Positions 59,020 through 64,000 of a stretch of DNA of 64,000 bases are shown in pieces. Under the pieces are notes generated by a model. It worked only from the letters and a program-made list of their open reading frames with translations. It made no database searches and was not told the origin of the DNA. The translations under genes and the position numbers were made by a program. Each line of letters opens with the position of its first letter. The stretch's first letter is position 1. The stretch is from Anaerolineales bacterium (GTDB lineage Bacteria; Chloroflexota; Anaerolineae; 4572-78; J111), in the NCBI GenBank assembly GCA_020634935.1, contig JACKAT010000006.1, positions 1 to 64,000 on the forward strand. Direction: 5' to 3'.

Positions 59020-60138
59020 TCAGAAAATTTGGCGCACCAGCGGCAGTTGTTTCAACACCAGCGCTGTAAAGGCCCAAGACAACAGCATCGTGAGGATAAT
59101 CAGAATGAGGGCTTTGAGAAAAATCGAGAGCGGAATAGCCACAAAAATCAGCGCCAGCGGATACAAAAAGAGGGGGTGCAGGTAGTAGATGCCATATGAA
59201 CTGGCGGCTTGGCTTTTCCAAAATGGATTATCGGTATTTAGCCGTCGTTGGAGTAACGCGGCGCCGCCCAGTAACGATGAAAAACAGAAGAGGTTGAACA
59301 GTAAAGCGTTGCCGGCTTTGAGGATGATCGTGGTTTGAGCCGGACTGGGGATAGTGAAGCGATAGCCTAAATATAGCAGCCCGGAGACAATCAGAATGGG
59401 CAGCCAGACCGCCAATCGGGGTTGATAGCCGTTCTGGGTGAACCAGCCGCTTTGGTAAGCATATAGCCCTAAAACAAAATAGCCGATGTATAGAGGAACT
59501 CTCAAGGGTTGGAACACAAATAAGTAACCGGCGCGTGACCAGGTATCGAGCGGAAAGAACAGGTTCACGGTTAAAAATGCCGCACTCATCAGCAGGACGA
59601 AGCCGCCTAACAAGCGCCAGGATGGTTGAATGGGCTTTCGTTCAACGGCGCGGAACTGAGGGCTGATCGCGTAGACTAAACTCAAAATAGCGAAAAACAG
59701 AAACAAGATGCCAAGAAACCAATAGACCGCCTGCTGGTAAAGCGGCCCCCAGAAGTCCGTTTGCCAAAACTCAAGAAATGAGACCGGGACACCGCGCGAA
59801 AGATAAATAATGTAGGTGATTGGCGGGGCTAGAATTAACACTCCAAACAGCCACGGCAGCCCGATTCGGATAAATTTGTCTTTTAGAAATTGGGCCGCCC
59901 CTCGTTGGGCTAGCGAGGGCCAGGCAAAGTAACCAGAGATAAAAAAGAGAATCAGCATAATGGGGACATCGACCAGCAGCACAACCGCCGTGAAAAAAAG
60001 GCTGTTCTGCGGATCGATCACATACCACCATTCCGGGGCAAAGGCCATATAGGTGATTGACGTATGCAGCACAATCACCAAAAAGATCACGACAACGCGA
60101 AAGTTATCGAGAAAGTAGATGCGCTTTGATCGATTCAT
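59020..60138 (-). CDS. Acyltransferase 3 family membrane protein (OafA-like)
   Basis: A 372-residue protein with about ten helices. RIYFLDNFRVVVIFLVIVLH is the Acyl_transf_3 opening with the conserved His, and FFISGYFAW plus DKFIRIGLPW follow as expected. The family transfers acyl groups to surface polysaccharides or other targets; the substrate is unknown. A 13-bp inverted repeat in the leader (60142-60192) spans its AGGAG ribosome site. Confidence 0.88.
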   Translation of the reverse strand: MNRSKRIYFLDNFRVVVIFLVIVLHTSITYMAFAPEWWYVIDPQNSLFFTAVVLLVDVPIMLILFFISGYFAWPSLAQRGAAQFLKDKFIRIGLPWLFGVLILAPPITYIIYLSRGVPVSFLEFWQTDFWGPLYQQAVYWFLGILFLFFAILSLVYAISPQFRAVERKPIQPSWRLLGGFVLLMSAAFLTVNLFFPLDTWSRAGYLFVFQPLRVPLYIGYFVLGLYAYQSGWFTQNGYQPRLAVWLPILIVSGLLYLGYRFTIPSPAQTTIILKAGNALLFNLFCFSSLLGGAALLQRRLNTDNPFWKSQAASSYGIYYLHPLFLYPLALIFVAIPLSIFLKALILIILTMLLSWAFTALVLKQLPLVRQIF

Positions 60139-60141
60139 AGG

Positions 60142-60192
60142 TAGACTCAGTTTCTCCTTAGGTAGTCGAGATGATCGTCGAAACTGAGTCTA
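60142..60192 (-). promoter_or_regulatory. Leader hairpin overlapping the acyltransferase ribosome site
   Basis: TAGACTCAGTTTC (60142-60154) and GAAACTGAGTCTA (60180-60192) are perfect 13-bp arms with a 25-nt loop. On the minus strand AGGAG (60158-60154) straddles the loop-stem edge and the start ATG is 15 nt further. The hairpin could hide or present the ribosome site. No known riboswitch consensus is recognised. Confidence 0.5.
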
Positions 60193-60220
60193 GCCTAAAG
60201 CCTACTTTGTGCAAATTTTC

Positions 60221-60667
60221 TCAATTACGACAGAAAAAGAGTTTGGCGCTGGCAAAATTGCCGGGAATTTCATCAGGCGCATCGTACATGGTCAACATAC
60301 CGCCGTTATTTTGCAGAACTGCATAGTAACGGTTGTAAGCATTGACCATCGACTCATACTCGGCGGTTAAGTTGTCCTGCTGGGTTTGATAATTGGCCGG
60401 TTTGGGGTTGGCCCGATCCAGGGCGCAGCCGGCGGCAGCGGTGTTCGCCAAACCTCTCGCATAGGGAATCGGTAACGGTACACCTGTGGAAAGCGTGTAC
60501 AGAACTGTATGCGCCAAGACCCGTTGTCCGGATGTGGTAAAGGTGACCAGCGGCCAGATCAGCACAAAACATATCACCGGCACAATAAAAATGGCTAGCA
60601 CACAACCGCGCCGGGCATGTTTAGTTTCTTCCTCAATCGGCATGCGGTCTCTTTCATAAATAGACAT
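60221..60667 (-). CDS. Hypothetical membrane-anchored protein, 148 aa
   Basis: ATG at 60667 (MSIYERDRMPIEEETKHARRG), with GAGGAG about 10 nt upstream, is chosen; an in-frame ATG at 60730 lacks support. One TM helix (about 22-44) is followed by an exposed domain with QTQQDNLTAEYESMVNAYNRYY and two Cys. No family was recognised. It lies 80 bp upstream of the acyltransferase gene on the same strand, so co-transcription is possible. Confidence 0.7.
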   Translation of the reverse strand: MSIYERDRMPIEEETKHARRGCVLAIFIVPVICFVLIWPLVTFTTSGQRVLAHTVLYTLSTGVPLPIPYARGLANTAAAGCALDRANPKPANYQTQQDNLTAEYESMVNAYNRYYAVLQNNGGMLTMYDAPDEIPGNFASAKLFFCRN

Positions 60668-60790
60668 ATTTTTAGTTCTCCTCTTTATTAAATAAATGCG
60701 TGCCGGAATAATTTTACCTGAAAGCGACACCTTCCGGCAACCAGTTCGATCTGTTCGCGCCGGATGAGAGGAATGATAGGTAGGCCGCGA

Positions 60791-60835
60791 GGAACTCGGA
60801 AAGTGACTGTCACCTGGGTTTTTGCGTAAGTCCTG
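60791..60835 (-). mobile_element. 132-bp MITE, fragment D
   Basis: Read on the minus strand it has the MITE left end AGGACTTACGCA, then GGTGACAGTCACTT and CCGAGTTCC. The centre and right half are missing, as is a clear target duplication. It lies in the divergent region between the 148-aa gene and the membrane gene at 60940. Confidence 0.65.
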
Positions 60836-60939
60836 ATTATAAAAATTCGCAAGTTTTTCTTACCTGAGTGTAAATGTTGTGGTAAACTAGCCTTTGTATT
60901 TAGCGAGGCTGAGTTAAAATTTGTAGCCGGGAGGTTGTA

Positions 60940-61761
60940 ATGTTAACCAAACACATCCCATTGATCAACTGGGCGCGATTTATTTATGGCTTTGTGGCTC
61001 TCAATGCTTTGGCCGGAGCGATCATTCTGGTTTTGCTGCCGACATTTACGGCAACGCTTTTTTTCTGGCCGATCAATCCCCCAATTAACGCCCGGTTGTT
61101 TGGGGTGCTGTATCTGGGTGGGGCGGTGGCCGTGTCGATTGCCGTCTGGCGTAACCAGTGGGAACCAGCTCGCTATCTGGTCCCGGTTTTAGTGACGGCG
61201 GGCATTCTTATCACATGGGTGACCCTTTTACACCTGGATAAATTTACGCCGGGTATAAAGTTAGCCTATTGGCTGGTCATTTATATCGGTGCGCCGCTGC
61301 TGGCCCTGGTTATTTACATCGCCCAAGAACGGCGCGGGGCAACCTGGGATGTAACGGTTCCGGTTCGGCCCTTGACCTGTCAGGTCGCGGTTGTCACCGG
61401 TTGGATCGTGTTAGCGGCCGGCATCCTGCTTATTTTGTGGCCGGCGGCGGCTGTGGCCAACTGGCCCTGGCCGACCAGCCCGCTGATGGTGCGCATTTTT
61501 GCTGCCTGGTTTGGTGCATTCGGCGCGGGTCTGTTATGGTTCAAAGTGGAGCACGATTGGCAGCGCCTGCATCATCTACCCTATCTGATGATCGCTGCCG
61601 CCGGACTTGATTTGCTAATGGTAATTATTCATTGGCCGGCGATGACAACCATAGGGTTGACCTTCTGGCTTTATTGCGGCCATCTGTTGCTGTTTGCATT
61701 GGTGGGTGGTTTGCTGCATTGGTTACAGATACAACCTATAGCCCAAGAGATTAAAGTGTAA
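60940..61761 (+). CDS. Hypothetical eight-helix membrane protein with internal duplication
   Basis: A 273-residue polytopic protein. Two halves look related: FWPINPPINARLFGVLYLGG (about 42-61) and NWPWPTSPLMVRIFAAWFGA (about 173-192) occupy equivalent places, each followed by a charged turn and a helix pair. No family was recognised. ATG at 60940 has GGGAGG upstream. Its stop overlaps the start of the ASCH gene (TAATG), so they are translationally coupled. Confidence 0.7.
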   Translation: MLTKHIPLINWARFIYGFVALNALAGAIILVLLPTFTATLFFWPINPPINARLFGVLYLGGAVAVSIAVWRNQWEPARYLVPVLVTAGILITWVTLLHLDKFTPGIKLAYWLVIYIGAPLLALVIYIAQERRGATWDVTVPVRPLTCQVAVVTGWIVLAAGILLILWPAAAVANWPWPTSPLMVRIFAAWFGAFGAGLLWFKVEHDWQRLHHLPYLMIAAAGLDLLMVIIHWPAMTTIGLTFWLYCGHLLLFALVGGLLHWLQIQPIAQEIKV

Positions 61762-62255
61762 TGAACCGCATCGAGCAATTTTGGCAAGCCTATTTAGCGA
61801 CCTGTCCTGATAACATTCCCCCACAAATGTCATATATCGCCGAGTCATTTGGCGACAACCCCCGTCTGGCCGATGAATTAGGCCGGTTAATTTTGCAGGG
61901 CGTCAAAACCGCCACCTGTTCGGCGTTATGGGAATGGCAAGCCGAAGGCGCACTTCCGCCTGACGTTGGCCAAATCACCATCGTGCTGGATGGCCAAGAT
62001 GAACCGCTGTGCATCATCGAAACCACCGAAGTGACGATACGGTCATACAGCGACGTAGATGAACAGTTTGCCTTCGACGAAGGCGAGGCTGACCGCTCAC
62101 TTAAATCCTGGCGAGAAGGGCATTGGCGCTACTTCTCGCGAGTTTTGCCTAAAATTGGTAAGGCGCCGGCCCTGGATATGCCCTTAGTCTGCGAGCGCTT
62201 TCAGGTGTTGTATCCTAATGTTGACAAAGGTGCATATGATCGAGACCCAAACTAA
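61761..62255 (+). CDS. ASCH domain protein
   Basis: A 164-residue protein. The ASCH (PUA-like) features are FGDNPRLADELGRLILQGVKTATCS, GQITIVLDGQDEPLCIIETTEV and the FAFDEGEADRSLKSWREGHWRYF motif. ASCH domains bind RNA, and some members hydrolyse N4-acetylcytidine; this longer YqfB-unlike form has no assigned substrate. It overlaps the next gene's start by 20 bp, so three plus-strand genes are coupled. Confidence 0.85.
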   Translation: MNRIEQFWQAYLATCPDNIPPQMSYIAESFGDNPRLADELGRLILQGVKTATCSALWEWQAEGALPPDVGQITIVLDGQDEPLCIIETTEVTIRSYSDVDEQFAFDEGEADRSLKSWREGHWRYFSRVLPKIGKAPALDMPLVCERFQVLYPNVDKGAYDRDPN

Positions 62256-63621
62256 CCCCCCCCTATCGATTCGCACCAAACTGGCTTTTGGCGTCGGCGA
62301 CCTTGGCCCGGCGATGGTCTCGATCATCAAGGGTTTCTTTCTGCTCAACTTTCTGATCAACATCGCCGGTTTGTCGCCGGGACGAGCCGGAGCGGTGTTA
62401 CTCGTTGGCAAAATATGGGACGCCATTAACGATCCGATTGTCGGCACGCTAACCGACCGGACCCGCACTCGCTGGGGGCGACGCCGGCCGTGGCTGCTCT
62501 TTGGCGCGTTTCCTTTTGCCGTGGCTTACTTCCTCCATTTTATTGTGCCGGACATGGGCGAAACCGCCTTGTTCTTTTACTACGTGGGCATCGGCCTTTT
62601 GCTCGACGCCAGTTTCTCCGCCGTTAACGTCCCCTACGCCGCCCTCACCCCCGAACTTTCCGAGAACAGCCAGGAACGGACTGAACTGAATATGTACCGC
62701 TTCAGTTTTTCAGTTTTGGGCGGGCTGGTGGCGGCCATCATGTATAATTTCATCGTCAACCAGCTTTTCGCCGATAGCCCCGATACCGGCAACGTGATTC
62801 AGGGCTTACTCATCGGGGCGGTGATCATCGTCAGCAACATCATTGTTTTTGCCAACACCACCGAGCGCGATTCGACCGAGACGGTCCAAGCTGACATCCC
62901 CTTTTTTGACGGATTGAAGATTACCTTGCAAAGCCGGCCATTTTTGTATGTGTCGGCTCTCTATTTGCTATTGTGGCTGTCGATTCAGTTTGTGCAATCC
63001 CTCATCCTCTTCTTCTTTCGCGATTGGATTGGCGGCAATCCCGGCGGGCAGTTCACCCTGGTCCTTTTTGGCCTCCAATTTTCGATTTTCGTTTTTATTC
63101 TCTTCTGGGGCTTGATGACGCGGCGGCTGGGGCGTAAAAACGTCTTTTACATCGGGGTGGTGTTCTGGATAGCGGTTCAGTTGGCGCTCTTTTTTGTGCA
63201 GCCGGGGCAAATTGCGCTGGTGACTTTGCTGGCCGTTTTGGCCGGGGTCGGCGTCAGCATTGGCTTCTTAATTCCGTGGAGTTTGCTGCCCGATGTCGTC
63301 GATCACGACGAATTGCTAACCGGCCGCCGCCGCGAGGGCATTTTCTACGGCTTTTTTGTCTTTCTACAGAAGTTTGGGATCGCTGTGGGGTTATTTGTGC
63401 AGGGACAGGTATTGGAGTGGGCCGGATATGTCAAGCTTCAAGGCAGCGTTATCCCCCAACAGCCCGACTCGGCTTTGATCGCCCTGCGCGTACTGACCAC
63501 CCTTGTGCCGATTGTCTTTCTGCTGGCGAGTATCGCGGTGGTCTACTTTTACCCCATCACCGAAAAGAAGCTGGCCGAAATCCAGGCCGATTTGGCGGCG
63601 CGGCGGGCGACTGCCGGTTAA
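62236..63621 (+). CDS. GPH-family sugar:cation symporter (MFS)
   Basis: ATG at 62236, with AAAGG 6 nt upstream, gives 461 residues with 12 helices; an upstream in-frame ATG at 62218 is unsupported. LAFGVGDLGPAMV, DAINDPIVGTLTDRTRTRWGRRRPW and VPYAALTPELSENSQERT are GPH (MelB-like) signatures. The family imports glycosides, pentosides or hexuronides with Na+ or H+. Substrate is unknown and no glycoside hydrolase is nearby. Confidence 0.9.
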   Translation: MIETQTNPPLSIRTKLAFGVGDLGPAMVSIIKGFFLLNFLINIAGLSPGRAGAVLLVGKIWDAINDPIVGTLTDRTRTRWGRRRPWLLFGAFPFAVAYFLHFIVPDMGETALFFYYVGIGLLLDASFSAVNVPYAALTPELSENSQERTELNMYRFSFSVLGGLVAAIMYNFIVNQLFADSPDTGNVIQGLLIGAVIIVSNIIVFANTTERDSTETVQADIPFFDGLKITLQSRPFLYVSALYLLLWLSIQFVQSLILFFFRDWIGGNPGGQFTLVLFGLQFSIFVFILFWGLMTRRLGRKNVFYIGVVFWIAVQLALFFVQPGQIALVTLLAVLAGVGVSIGFLIPWSLLPDVVDHDELLTGRRREGIFYGFFVFLQKFGIAVGLFVQGQVLEWAGYVKLQGSVIPQQPDSALIALRVLTTLVPIVFLLASIAVVYFYPITEKKLAEIQADLAARRATAG

Positions 63622-63639
63622 GCGGGTCGCTTCACGCTT

Positions 63640-64000
63640 TCACCGATTGATCCATGTTCGCAGTAACTCAATCCGTTTTTCCAACTGCTCTTCGGTGCAT
63701 TCCCCCTGGCTGTTGACTCGCTGGGTGCGATTGAGCGCCGCGTGGATGTGATGGTAGGGTTCCCCGGTTTTGTGATGATACTGGGCCACCAGGCTGCTGA
63801 TCGTTTGGCTCAATTCCGCTTTGCGTTCGCTTTTGGTGAGTGGGGCCACCCGCTCGGCCACCCGCTGCTCGACGGCCCGCTTCATTTGCGCTTGAGGCGG
63901 CGCCAGCGAGGGATCGTTCCACAGGGTTAACTGCCCGCCGTGGACAATAATCGACTCGAGGCCGCTGTTGGTGGCGTGCAGCGCCTGCCACACCGGCGTC
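63640..64000 (-). CDS. Protein of unknown family, C-terminal part; cut by window edge
   Basis: The frame is open to the right edge (TPVWQALHATNSGLESIIVHGG...) and ends at 63640, so about 119 C-terminal residues are seen. A charged helical tail has MKRAVEQRVAERVAPLTKSERKAEL, then KTGEPYHHIHAALNRTQ and EEQLEKRIELLRTWIN. It somewhat recalls C-termini of large helicase-like proteins, but no motif secures this. Convergent with the transporter gene 18 bp away. Confidence 0.6.
   Translation of the reverse strand, partial: TPVWQALHATNSGLESIIVHGGQLTLWNDPSLAPPQAQMKRAVEQRVAERVAPLTKSERKAELSQTISSLVAQYHHKTGEPYHHIHAALNRTQRVNSQGECTEEQLEKRIELLRTWINR

Noticed and set aside
1..64000. tRNA, rRNA or prophage genes
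   Set aside because: No cloverleaf-like or TPsiC-type segments, rRNA motifs, integrases or phage structural proteins were found by eye; a covariance-model search could still find a missed tRNA.

Overview
The window looks like a chromosomal segment of a Chloroflexota bacterium, probably Anaerolineae-like. This placement is inferred from gene content, not from a marker gene. Pointers are a LuxR/MalT-type ATPase-TPR-BTAD regulator, a DUF5317 membrane protein, cohesin-domain lipoproteins with LysM domains, several TolB/WD40-like propellers behind Thr/Pro-rich linkers, a K+-dependent-type membrane pyrophosphatase, formate-THF ligase, and many short palindromic repeats. No rRNA, tRNA, CRISPR array or phage genes were recognised. 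Genes follow code 11, with one likely selenocysteine UGA.

Layout. 1-5.5 kb: rarA (cut by the edge), an AAA+ ATPase, a cohesin-like membrane protein, and a small-peptide operon (42-aa hydrophobic peptide, NHLP/Os1348-like 73-aa protein, 86-aa protein, DUF5317). 5.5-16.2 kb: the large BTAD regulator, a YfhO-flippase fusion with a GT2 polyprenol-phosphate mannosyltransferase, a DUF309 protein and a propeller lipoprotein. 16.2-18.4 kb: M23 peptidase, a FrnE/DsbA-like protein whose first active-site Cys is TGA, and an SRAP/YedK protein. 18.7-28.3 kb: lipid genes (two patatins, PlsC, CdsA), HemW, type-5 uracil-DNA glycosylase and a large propeller protein. 28.3-33.4 kb: a repeat-rich region with a 42/43-bp tandem array, an NB-ARC STAND ATPase, and a divergent DJ-1-like plus kinase-fold pseudoenzyme pair. 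33.4-43 kb: mutS-ybaK-RHH operon, aldo/keto reductase, UbiB/ABC1 kinase, SleB-like hydrolase, VOC protein, cohesin-LysM lipoprotein. 43-48 kb: IclR regulator, fhs and hppA. 48.4-53.5 kb: a Gld-type ABC operon whose ATPase has lost key catalytic residues, then a histidine kinase fused at its C-terminus to a beta-propeller. 53.7-59 kb: an MBL-TetR operon behind a palindromic consensus promoter, a 36-aa basic peptide, and an FtsX/MacB-like permease sharing operators with a second TetR. 59-64 kb: acyltransferase 3, small membrane proteins, ASCH protein, GPH-type transporter, and a cut gene at the right edge.

Three dispersed repeat families thread the window. One is a 132-bp MITE: three full copies, each with a 5-bp target duplication, plus a fragment. 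One is a TGGAGCG...CGCTCCA palindromic element at five loci. One is a GTTCGTAGTAA palindrome at three loci. Low-complexity tracts also occur in frame inside mutS and the YfhO-flippase gene.

Most worth follow-up: the candidate Sec-DsbA, the 132-bp MITE, the kinase-propeller fusion, the naturally Walker-B E-to-Q ABC ATPase, the small-peptide locus, and the array/NB-ARC/pseudokinase neighbourhood.
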